DNA from: Bacillota bacterium
GTDB lineage: Bacteria; Bacillota; Bacilli; Alicyclobacillales; Alicyclobacillaceae
Reading direction: 5' to 3'
DNA: 5,996 nucleotides
NCBI GenBank assembly: GCA_021816665.1
Contig: JAKAXI010000139.1
Coordinates: 1-5,996 of the forward strand
Of the stretch, positions 1 through 5,706 are shown one piece after another. A program made the translations under genes and the position numbers. The first letter of the stretch is position 1, and each line of letters begins with the position of its first letter. The notes under the pieces were generated by a model. The model was not told the DNA's origin, did not search any database, and saw only the letters and a program-made list of their open reading frames with translations.

Positions 1-541
1 CGAGATGCTTCACGGACATTCGAATGAGAGTGAGTGGAGGCATGTCCGCCAGCTGGCCCTGCGCCTGAAAACGCGCGACGATTTGCTGGACGCGACCGCT
101 CACCAGTGGGAGGACCTCACGCCGAAACTGGGCTTGGAGTTCGGGGTGGAACGGGATCTCGTGAAGCATAATCTTCAAGACTGGCGCGTTGCGGATGGCG
201 AACTCCAGGCGATTGTGAAAGATTGCGCGCAGAAAGTCCTCGAATCGCTCGTACTCGACATCGAGCACCTTCTGAAAATCTCGCAGCAAAAACGGGGCGG
301 CGATTCGCGACATAATAGGCCTGACAATCGCGAGCAGCAAGTCCTTCTTCGTCTTGTAGTGGCGGAATATGGTGCCCTCAGCAACGCCGGCTTTTTGGGC
401 GATCTCGCTCGTCGACGCGGCCGCGAACCCTTTGTCCGCGAAGGTTTCTACCGCAGCGCCGATGATGCGAATCTGCTTATCCGTCATCCCGTCTTCACCC
501 TCACCCATCGACCGCAAGAGCGACTCCAACCAAGGTTCCAT
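1..541 (-). CDS. TetR/AcrR-family transcriptional repressor (3' end beyond window)
   Basis: Read from ATG at 541 down to the window edge, open for 180 codons with no stop, so the C-terminus is missing. Residues about 24-72 form a typical TetR N-terminal helix-turn-helix: an IIGAAVETFADKGF helix, then STSEIAQKAGVAEGTIFRHY, then the KTKKDLL turn. The remaining visible part (about 73-180) is helical and variable, as expected for the ligand-binding and dimerisation domain of this family. The start is supported by an AGGAAGG SD, 9 nt upstream, that overlaps the end of the permease gene; the permease stop is only 4 bp away, so the two are translationally close. An alternative start at Met19 is possible, but its SD is weaker. 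As last gene of an ABC exporter operon it probably represses that operon through the palindrome at 2551-2564. The ligand cannot be told from sequence. Family call is secure; the target is inference. Confidence 0.93.
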   Translation of the reverse strand, partial: MEPWLESLLRSMGEGEDGMTDKQIRIIGAAVETFADKGFAAASTSEIAQKAGVAEGTIFRHYKTKKDLLLAIVRPIMSRIAAPFLLRDFQKVLDVEYERFEDFLRAIFHNRLEFAIRNAPVLKIMLHEIPFHPELQAQFRREVLPLVSGRVQQIVARFQAQGQLADMPPLTLIRMSVKHL

Positions 542-545
542 CTAT

Positions 546-1757
546 TTACACCTTCCTGTACTTGCGAAGTGTCACGACGTTCAGTCCCATGAAAACAATT
601 GACAATCCGAGCAGCACAACGAGGTCGCCTCGGACTGAACTGAGGCTCTCGCCGCGAATCATGATGTTCCGGAGCGCGTCCCCGCCATAGTAGAGCGGCA
701 TGATGTGGCTTAGCCAGCGCAACCACACAGCCATCGTGTCGAGGTTGAACAGCCCTGAAAAGAACACCTGCGGCACAATAATGAGCGGAATGAACTGCAT
801 CATCTGAAACTCTGAGTTGGCGAACGTCGACAAAAACACGCCGAGCGTCAGCGCAGTCAGCGACAGAAGGAGTGTGACGACAAGCAGGCTGATGAACTGC
901 CCTGTCATCATCATACCGAGCACGTCCACCGAGTACCACGCGATGAGTGCTGCCTGCACTGTGGTAAACGCACCAAAACCTAGCACGTACCCTGTGACTA
1001 TCTCCCAGCGCCGGATGGGCGTCGCGACTAAGCGCTCCAGCGTGCCGGTCGTGCGCTCTTTGAGGAACGAAATGCCGGACACCATGAAGACGAAGAAAAA
1101 CGCAAAGAAGCCGATAAGCACTGGACCGAAGTTGTCAAACGACGACATGTTAGCAGAACCGTAGAGGTATTTGATCGTCGGCTGTTTAAGTTGCGGCGGC
1201 GCCGGATGTGTCGCGGTGCCAAGCTGTGTGCCCGGCTGCGTCAACTGCCCCGTCGCCTGACCTGACTGCCCGGTCTGGCCCGTCGGCTGCCCGACACCTG
1301 TATGCTGCGCCTGGGCTTTGGCCATTGCCTGTACCTGTGTCTGCAGTTGCTGCACCGCCTTCGCGGCCTGCTGGACTTCTTCGCCGGACAGCTTCAATTC
1401 CAGCTTTTGCAGGTCGAGCAACACGGCTTTGCTCTTCGATGGGTCGCTGCCTTCCAGCTCGACCTGCAGCCTCCCGCTTTGGTAGTCGATGTAGGCATCG
1501 AGTTTTTGTGCCTTCAGCGCAGCTAGCGCATCTGCTGTGGACGTGTATTTTGTGACTGTTGCGTCCTCATTTTGGAGCACGGTCGAGACCCTCGAGGGGA
1601 CGTTCACCAAGCCAATCTTCGGGTGATAGGTGCTACCATTAAACACGAGCCACACCAAAGTCAAGATGAAAATTGGAGCGATGAGCATCAGCGCAATGGT
1701 GCGTTTGTCGTGAAACAGCTGCCGCCAAATCCGCACGACCAAGGCCCGAATTCTCAT
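546..1757 (-). CDS. ABC-2 type transporter permease, drug-efflux type
   Basis: A 403-residue membrane subunit of an ABC exporter. One N-terminal membrane helix (about 20-40) is followed by a large extracytoplasmic domain (about 41-208) and then five membrane segments (about 211-232, 256-277, 288-312, 320-338, 378-397). This is the layout of the ABC2_membrane_3 / YhgE-DrrB-like permeases. The loop after the second helix carries the family hallmark, RTTGTLERLVATPIRRWEI at 235-253. The ectodomain has a Gln/Ala-rich, probably helical part (about 126-151) and then a low-complexity Gly/Gln/Thr stretch (about 152-185), which looks like a flexible linker. The start overlaps the ATPase stop as ATGA (1754-1757) and has a GGAGGTG SD at 1765-1771, 7 nt upstream. 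It should pair with the adjacent ATPase as a homodimeric or half-transporter exporter. The substrate is unknown; the TetR neighbour suggests a toxic or amphiphilic compound. Confidence 0.93.
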   Translation of the reverse strand: MRIRALVVRIWRQLFHDKRTIALMLIAPIFILTLVWLVFNGSTYHPKIGLVNVPSRVSTVLQNEDATVTKYTSTADALAALKAQKLDAYIDYQSGRLQVELEGSDPSKSKAVLLDLQKLELKLSGEEVQQAAKAVQQLQTQVQAMAKAQAQHTGVGQPTGQTGQSGQATGQLTQPGTQLGTATHPAPPQLKQPTIKYLYGSANMSSFDNFGPVLIGFFAFFFVFMVSGISFLKERTTGTLERLVATPIRRWEIVTGYVLGFGAFTTVQAALIAWYSVDVLGMMMTGQFISLLVVTLLLSLTALTLGVFLSTFANSEFQMMQFIPLIIVPQVFFSGLFNLDTMAVWLRWLSHIMPLYYGGDALRNIMIRGESLSSVRGDLVVLLGLSIVFMGLNVVTLRKYRKV

Positions 1758-2506
1758 GCCCGCACACCTCCGTAGGCGAGAAACGCCGCTTCGAGGTTCA
1801 CCGTCTGCGTGTGCGCCTTCAGTTCTTCTGGTGAACCGACCGAGATCAGCCTTCCGTCACGGATCATGCCCAACCGGTCGCACTTCTCCGCCTCGTCCAT
1901 AACGTGCGTGGTCACAACGATAGTCGTCCCCTCATCCTTCATCGCACGCAGTTCCTGCCAAATCGCCATCCGCAACACCGGGTCGATCCCGACCGTCGGC
2001 TCATCGAGGATCAGCACTCCGGGGCGGTGAAGCAGCGCGATTGCCAGCGACAGCCGCCGCTTCATCCCACCGGAGTAGGCTGACACCAGCTTTCTCGATG
2101 AGTCGGTGAGGTTGACGAGTTCCATCACTTCTTCGATGCGCCTCGCCCTGTCCTTGCCTTTGAGACCAAACAGCGATGCGAAGAAGGTGAGATTCTCCTT
2201 CGCCGTCAATTCCTCGTACAACGCATCCGACTGCGCCATATAGCCAATGCGCCCGAGCATGTCGCGCCTTGGCATTTGTACTCCTTCTACTGTCACAACC
2301 CCGCGCGTCGCCTCGTCGATCCCGGCAATCAGCTTCACGAGCGTCGTCTTGCCGGATCCGCTCGGTCCAAGGAGCCCGAACACCTCTGCAGGGCGGATAT
2401 CGAAGTCAATGGCCTGCAGCACCAGCTTCTTCCCAAAGCGTCGTTCGACAGCCCGAACTTGAATGCCACGCTCCGTCGTCGCTTCCCTGTTCTCCCCTGT
2501 TACCAA
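1754..2506 (-). CDS. ABC transporter ATP-binding protein (ABC-2 exporter)
   Basis: The energy-coupling ATPase of the exporter, 250 residues from the preferred start. Visible motifs are Walker A GPSGSGKTT (47-55), the Q-loop Gln92, the signature YSGGMKRR (144-151), Walker B VLILDEP (164-170), the D-loop GIDP (173-176) and the switch His201. The SGGMK signature, in place of LSGGQ, is usual for DrrA/CcmA-type exporters. The longest frame begins at a GTG at 2563, but that codon lies within the promoter palindrome and has no SD. I prefer TTG at 2506, which has a GAGGTGA SD at 2512-2518, 5 nt upstream, and gives the usual length with a short N-terminal tail before the conserved fold. First gene of the operon, translationally coupled to the permease through an ATGA overlap. 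The ATPase identity is secure; the start is a reasoned choice. Confidence 0.92.
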   Translation of the reverse strand: MVTGENREATTERGIQVRAVERRFGKKLVLQAIDFDIRPAEVFGLLGPSGSGKTTLVKLIAGIDEATRGVVTVEGVQMPRRDMLGRIGYMAQSDALYEELTAKENLTFFASLFGLKGKDRARRIEEVMELVNLTDSSRKLVSAYSGGMKRRLSLAIALLHRPGVLILDEPTVGIDPVLRMAIWQELRAMKDEGTTIVVTTHVMDEAEKCDRLGMIRDGRLISVGSPEELKAHTQTVNLEAAFLAYGGVRA

Positions 2507-2548
2507 GGCGCTCACCTCGACACTGAAATTTCCAACACCGCCACATCC

Positions 2549-2566
2549 AAAGTGAGTACTCACTCA
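2549..2566. promoter_or_regulatory. Probable TetR operator of the efflux operon
   Basis: AGTGAGTACTCACT at 2551-2564 is a perfect 14-bp palindrome. Read on the minus strand with flanks it is TGAGTGAGTACTCACTTT, close to the TGAGT...ACTCA operator style of many TetR-family repressors (recalled, not searched). It touches the TAAAAT -10 candidate (2566-2571) just upstream of the ATPase gene, so bound repressor would block the operon promoter. Assignment to the TetR protein encoded at 1-541 is inference from position and operon membership. Confidence 0.75.
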
Positions 2567-2609
2567 TTTTACATGAATTAAAGGTAGACCCAAGTGCTCG
2601 CTGTGTCAA
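2566..2609 (-). promoter_or_regulatory. Candidate sigma-A promoter(s) of the efflux operon
   Basis: Two overlapping possibilities are visible on the minus strand. One has a perfect TTGACA (-35) at 2604-2609, with the weak hexamer TACCTT at 2581-2586 spaced by 17 bp. The other has the good -10 TAAAAT at 2566-2571, with TTGGGT at 2588-2593 spaced by 16 bp. Either would start transcription at or just before the palindrome at 2551-2564. Which one is used cannot be decided by eye. Confidence 0.5.
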
Positions 2610-2699
2610 TTCAAATCAAGACTATCCTTGCGGTTGAAATCTGATGTTGCGTGCGTGACACTGGTATCTGAACAAATCGTGTAGGAGGCGAGAGAAGAG

Positions 2700-3593
2700 A
2701 TGGAAACACGGCGCTACGGAAACACCGATATGAACGTGAGTGTCCTCGGCTTCGGCGGCTCCGAGATTGGCTACGATTCCAGCGTCAACGCCGGAGATGT
2801 CAAGCAACTGCTCGATCGCGCCCTCGGTGAAGGGCTGAACGTGATCGACACAGCCGAGTGCTACATGAACAGCGAAGAATTGATCGGCGAGACGGTTTCT
2901 GACCGGCGCCAAGACTACTACCTCTTCACGAAATGCGGCCATGCGTCGGGGATGTCTGGCCCGGACTGGGATCCTGCCATGCTGAGCGCCCAGATCGACC
3001 GCAGCCTGAAGCGACTGCGCACCGACTACGTCGACGTGATCCATCTACATAGCTGCTCGCTCGAAATCTTGAAGCAAGGCGAAGTGATTGAAGTCTTGCA
3101 GAAGGCGAAGCAGGACGGCAAGACCCGTTACATTGGGTACAGCGGCGACGCTCAAGCAGCGCTGTGGGCGGTCGAGTCTGGCCTCTTCGACAGCCTCGAG
3201 ACCTCGCTCAGCATTGCAGACCAACAGGCGATTGACCTCACTCTGCCCAAGGCGAAGGAGCGAGGAATGGGCGTTGTCGTCAAACGGCCGATCGCGAACG
3301 CCGCCTGGGTGACGGGCCAACTGCCACAGAGCACGTACGCGCAGCCGTATTGGCATCGGCTGCAGGAGTTGCGCTACGACTTCCTGCCCCAACCGCACTC
3401 GATTGCGACCGCACTGCGTTTCACCCTCATGGTCCCTGGCGTTCACACGGCAATCGTCGGCACCACGAAGCCGGACCGCTACACGTCAAACGCCGCGATT
3501 GCCGCGCAGGGCCCGCTGTCAGCCGACGCGTACGACGCGATTCGCACACGCTGGCACGAAGTCGCGAAGCCGGACTGGGTGGGGCTGACGTAA
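2700..3593 (+). CDS. Aldo/keto reductase
   Basis: A 297-residue NAD(P)H-dependent oxidoreductase of the aldo/keto reductase (TIM-barrel) superfamily, of usual length. The N-terminus METRRYGNTDMNVSVLGFGG is the classic first strand-turn. The catalytic tetrad can be read as Asp50, Tyr55 (in the DTAECY segment), Lys78 (LFTKCG) and His117 (DVIHLHS). The C-terminal GVHTAIVGTTKPDRYTSN (247-264) matches the cofactor phosphate-binding region. It probably reduces an aldehyde or ketone to an alcohol in the cytoplasm; the substrate is unknown. AGGAGG at 2683-2688 lies 11 nt before the ATG, a little farther than usual. The gene diverges from the efflux operon across a shared intergenic region. A weak promoter candidate, TTGAAA (2634-2639) with GACACT (2657-2662) at 17 bp, is visible but unconvincing. 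It appears to be a single-gene unit, followed by a repeat-rich gap and a terminator. Confidence 0.95.
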   Translation: METRRYGNTDMNVSVLGFGGSEIGYDSSVNAGDVKQLLDRALGEGLNVIDTAECYMNSEELIGETVSDRRQDYYLFTKCGHASGMSGPDWDPAMLSAQIDRSLKRLRTDYVDVIHLHSCSLEILKQGEVIEVLQKAKQDGKTRYIGYSGDAQAALWAVESGLFDSLETSLSIADQQAIDLTLPKAKERGMGVVVKRPIANAAWVTGQLPQSTYAQPYWHRLQELRYDFLPQPHSIATALRFTLMVPGVHTAIVGTTKPDRYTSNAAIAAQGPLSADAYDAIRTRWHEVAKPDWVGLT

Positions 3594-3628
3594 CTTCCGC
3601 GTTGCTGGACGCGATGTCGGCAGCGACG

Positions 3629-3714
3629 CAACGGGATCGCGCCGATTGGCGGTGGATAGCGACACCTGCGTCGCTGCAGGCCGGCGCATGGCCCTTTGCG
3701 CGCCGCGCTAAAGG
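3629..3714. repeat. Intergenic hairpin repeat, copy 1 (86 bp)
   Basis: First of two direct copies 144 bp apart. The copies match at 77 of 86 positions by my count, and at 49 of the first 50. Three hairpins can be drawn: CGCC/GGCG with a 4-nt loop (3640-3651), AGCGAC/GTCGCT with a 6-nt loop (3658-3675), and CGGCGC (3682-3687) with GCGCCG (3700-3705). A further 10-bp perfect inverted repeat, CAGCGACGCA (3621-3630) with TGCGTCGCTG (3667-3676), competes with the second hairpin in this copy only. Open frames cross the repeat, but I see no SD or known domain in them, so I treat it as non-coding. Confidence 0.85.
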
Positions 3715-3717
3715 CCT

Positions 3718-3759
3718 TTATGTCGCTATTTGGCTGCGCGGCAGCGTTTACCGACATAA
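3718..3759. repeat. Nested inverted repeat between the two repeat copies
   Basis: TTATGTCG (3718-3725) pairs perfectly with CGACATAA (3752-3759). Inside its 26-nt loop a second hairpin forms, GCTGC (3733-3737) with GCAGC (3741-3745) around a GCG loop. No T-run follows, so it is not a standard terminator. It fills most of the spacer between the two direct repeats and may belong to the same element. Confidence 0.6.
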
Positions 3760-3772
3760 TCGACACTGTTGC

Positions 3773-3858
3773 CAACGGGATCGCGCCGGTTGGCGGTGGA
3801 TAGCGACACCTGCGTCGCTGCAGCGCGGCGCATGGCACCGGGCACGCCGCGCTAAGGG
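3773..3858. repeat. Intergenic hairpin repeat, copy 2 (86 bp)
   Basis: Second copy, same orientation as copy 1. Hairpins sit at the equivalent places: CGCC/GGCG (3784-3795), AGCGAC/GTCGCT (3802-3819), and a longer 8-bp GC stem GCGCGGCG (3823-3830) with CGCCGCGC (3845-3852). Of the nine differences from copy 1, most fall in loops (one in the first loop, four in the third) or alter the third stem while leaving a GC-rich stem possible. This pattern suggests a folded RNA or DNA element. It ends just before the terminator at 3864. Confidence 0.85.
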
Positions 3859-3863
3859 TGATG

Positions 3864-3899
3864 AACGGGAGGTAACCTAACCAGGAAACCTCCCGTTTT
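3864..3899 (+). terminator. Rho-independent terminator
   Basis: A perfect 10-bp stem, AACGGGAGGT (3864-3873) with ACCTCCCGTT (3888-3897), a 14-nt loop and a TTTT run at 3896-3899. It probably ends transcription coming from the aldo/keto reductase gene and through the repeats, before the coat gene. Confidence 0.8.
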
Positions 3900-3983
3900 C
3901 ACGTTGCGAGTGTAAATACTTCACGTAAATACCGGGTACCTTACTGCGCGAACACACTACTCACAATGTTTGGAGGAGACTAC

Positions 3984-4535
3984 ATGCCACTGCGCGCGCA
4001 TGAAGCGTACGAACTGAATCACCTGCTGATGGGTTGTGTCAACACGCTCAACAACATGGGCGTCTTTCTGCATCAAGTGAAGGACCCAGAGTTGAAGTCG
4101 TTACTGGAGAAACAACTTGACGCCCACATCCAGGACTACAACGTGAAAGTACAGTGGGCCAAGCAGGGGTCGTCTACCGAGAAACTGAACGTCCCGGCCG
4201 TGCCGACAAAATCAGCCGGAACACCGAAGCCACCGACTGCCGTCTCTCCCAACCCGAATGGGACCACGCATGACGACCGCGGCATTGCGACAGCATACCT
4301 GCTTGGCCTGAAGGCAAACGGTAAAGAGTACGCTTCTGCCTCTTTTGAAGCGGACGACATTCAGTTGCGTGAGTTTCTCATCGACGCGTTCACCATGAGC
4401 AACCGTCATGCGTACGAGATCGCAGGGTGGATGCGCAAAAACGGGTACTACCCGGGAGAAGCGGCGAGCAGCACTTACCTTGACGCCCTTGCCCATACGT
4501 ACGATCCCGCTCCTGTCCCCGCCCACGTCCAGTGA
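3984..4535 (+). CDS. Spore coat protein, CotF/YhcQ family (ferritin-like)
   Basis: A 183-residue protein expected in the coat of the endospore. The C-terminal half (about 98-157) matches the Coat F pattern: DDRGIATAYLLGLKANGKEY, then a helix with ELR-like QLREFLIDAF, then a final helix ending WMRKNGYYPGEA. The N-terminal half (about 5-60) holds two more long helices, HEAYELNHLLMGCVNTLNNM and LKSLLEKQLDAHIQDYNVKV. A Pro/Thr/Ser-rich linker (about 62-95) joins the halves, so the whole could form one four-helix bundle or two helical hairpins. The start is ATG 3984, with a GGAGGAG SD at 3972-3978, 5 nt away; an ATG 18 bp upstream in the same frame lies before that SD and is rejected. No clear sporulation promoter was found in 3900-3965. 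It stands alone between a terminator upstream and a hairpin downstream. Confidence 0.85.
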   Translation: MPLRAHEAYELNHLLMGCVNTLNNMGVFLHQVKDPELKSLLEKQLDAHIQDYNVKVQWAKQGSSTEKLNVPAVPTKSAGTPKPPTAVSPNPNGTTHDDRGIATAYLLGLKANGKEYASASFEADDIQLREFLIDAFTMSNRHAYEIAGWMRKNGYYPGEAASSTYLDALAHTYDPAPVPAHVQ

Positions 4536-4556
4536 CTGCATCACTGTAGCCTGCCT

Positions 4557-4600
4557 GGCCGCCGGGTTGGGAAACAATTCGCCCACCCCGGCAGCCTCTT
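4557..4600 (+). terminator. Possible weak terminator after the coat gene
   Basis: A GC-rich imperfect stem, 4557-4571 with 4582-4596, pairs at 13 of 15 positions around a 10-nt loop. It is followed only by TCTT, so the T-tract is poor. A smaller hairpin, CAGTGA/TCACTG (4530-4546), overlaps the coat gene stop codon. I see nothing else in the gap between 4536 and 4654. Confidence 0.4.
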
Positions 4601-4654
4601 GTTGCTCCCGCTGAAGTTGAGCACTTCGCACCGCCTCCGTAGTCACTGATCGGC

Positions 4655-5217
4655 CTACAACTTCTCTCGGCACTGCCACATCCACGTAGCAAACAAGATG
4701 GCCACAACCAGCGCGTAAATGAAAACCAGAATACCGAGTATCACGATAATTCCGGAAAATTTCAGCAACCCTAGCACCGTAACCACGCCAGAGCCGACCT
4801 GCAGGATCAAGTACAACTTCCACCGCACCATAGCTTGTGCCGCCAGTTCAGGGTGAAACGAGGCGAGGGCAATGTCAGCGGTTCCCCGGCAAACGTTGTA
4901 GACGACAAAAGCATGACGACCCAAGAAATCGTACCTACAGCCCACAACAGCAGTGGACTGCCTGATGCGGGTGTGAAGTGAACTCCGGTTGGTTGCACAG
5001 CCTTGTGCAGATTGGGGAGTGACAAAACCATCATTGGGAATCACAAGACATATACAGTCTGAAAGCGGGGATAAAATCGGCGCAGTTGGTTTGCGCCAAC
5101 TGCGAGGAGGATGTACCCGACGGTGTCCGGCAAAAGATTGATACCCTGTAGATAGAAGTTGACGAGTAAAAAGATAAAAGCCCAGAACATCCACGTGAAT
5201 GCCGATCGATTCGTCAT
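4655..5217 (-). pseudogene. Multi-pass membrane protein gene broken by a stop and a frameshift
   Basis: The start is convincing: ATG at 5217 with an AGGGAGG SD at 5224-5230, 6 nt upstream. Translation begins MTNRSAFTWMFWAFIFLLVN and continues through LLPDTVGYILLAVGANQLRR, a pattern I associate with small Firmicute membrane proteins of unknown function. An in-frame TGA at 5041-5043 stops it after 58 codons. The same frame then stays open and hydrophobic (SPLLLWAVGTISWVVMLL) until about 4907-4910. There the protein-like reading moves to another frame, consistent with loss of one base in or next to an A4 run: VVYNVCRGTADIALASFHPE, then WKLYLILQVGSGVVTVLGLL and a last membrane helix, ending REKL and TAG at 4655. 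Repaired, it would be about 187 residues with some five membrane segments. Sequencing error could explain the frameshift, but less easily the stop as well. Function unknown. Confidence 0.7.
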
Positions 5218-5317
5218 CGTCGTCCTCCCTGGCGCAGATTGCCCCTCTCTTCATCTCTTCATCGTATTCCAATCACTCCTATTGATTTTCTCCACCCACT
5301 AGCGCCTGTACCACTAA

Positions 5318-5346
5318 GACTAGTCACTCCAAGAGGACTAGTCACT
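5318..5346. repeat. Pair of 11-bp direct repeats, candidate operator
   Basis: GACTAGTCACT occurs at 5318-5328 and again at 5336-5346, spaced 18 bp start to start. Each copy contains the 8-bp palindrome GACTAGTC. The pair lies about 80 bp upstream of the SHOCT gene start and about 100 bp upstream of the minus-strand pseudogene start, within the divergent intergenic region 5218-5424. It could be a binding site for a dimeric regulator of either gene. No convincing -35/-10 pair was found here; GATACT at 5377-5382 is the best -10 for the plus strand and lacks a good -35. Confidence 0.5.
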
Positions 5347-5424
5347 TCGTGTCTTTCGCTGTGGCGCATTTGGGTCGATACTTGCCTTAGCGACATACGA
5401 CTTCTGTCGCAAGGAGGAGTCTCT

Positions 5425-5706
5425 ATGATGTACGGTTGGGGCGGTTTTCCTGGTGACTGGATGATGCATGGGTTCGGCACAGTCGGGATTGTTGCGCTCG
5501 TCATCAACCTGCTGTCTTTCGTGATCGTTTTATTCGGCATTTACCTGCTCATTCGCGCACTATCGAGACGGTCGTTTTCCACACGTCCCACACATCAGCG
5601 CGAGGGTGAAGAGTATCGCATTTTGCGACAGAGGTACGCACGTGGTGAGATTGACGCACAGGAGTACCAACGCATCAAGGAGGAGCTGATGAGAGATCAG
5701 CGCTGA
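5425..5706 (+). CDS. Small SHOCT-domain membrane protein
   Basis: A 93-residue protein. A Gly/Trp/Met-rich N-terminus (MMYGWGGFPGDWMMHGFG) is followed by one membrane helix (about 19-44) and a charged linker. The C-terminal SHOCT motif covers about 64-90 and reads EYRILRQRYARGEIDAQEYQ, then RIKEEL. SHOCT is a short helical domain found at the ends of many bacterial membrane and secreted proteins, proposed to help oligomerisation; this arrangement with one helix is common in Firmicutes. The start is ATG 5425, with AAGGAGG at 5411-5417, 7 nt upstream; a second ATG follows at once. The reading frame is open back to 5239, but that part has no SD and is not taken as coding. Its stop overlaps the stop of the convergent gene on the other strand. 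Specific role unknown. Confidence 0.88.
   Translation: MMYGWGGFPGDWMMHGFGTVGIVALVINLLSFVIVLFGIYLLIRALSRRSFSTRPTHQREGEEYRILRQRYARGEIDAQEYQRIKEELMRDQR

Noticed and set aside
5..592. 195-residue plus-strand open frame
   Set aside because: It lies antisense to the TetR gene, whose helix-turn-helix reads clearly on the minus strand; no SD or recognisable motif on the plus strand.
2622..3446. Minus-strand frames under the aldo/keto reductase gene
   Set aside because: They mirror a gene with a complete catalytic tetrad on the plus strand and have no independent support.
3629..3858. CRISPR-like array
   Set aside because: Only two copies, each 86 bp and hairpin-rich, with one spacer that is itself an inverted repeat; no cas genes.
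3350..3880. 176-residue plus-strand frame and a 119-residue minus-strand frame (3479-3838) carrying repeated peptides
   Set aside because: Both begin inside the aldo/keto reductase gene in other frames and run through the GC-rich repeats; no SD and no known domain. The peptide repeats follow from the DNA repeats.
4212..4823. 203-residue minus-strand frame
   Set aside because: Antisense to the coat protein gene and Arg/Val-rich without motif or SD; a shadow frame.
5041..5043. TGA read as selenocysteine
   Set aside because: The only nearby strong hairpin (5081-5104) is upstream of the codon, while bacterial SECIS elements lie directly downstream; a second lesion further on fits gene decay better.
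4655..5272. 205-residue minus-strand frame starting at TTG 5272
   Set aside because: Its first half is out of frame with the strong start at 5217 and reads as charged, unlike-protein sequence; only its C-terminal part belongs to the broken membrane gene.
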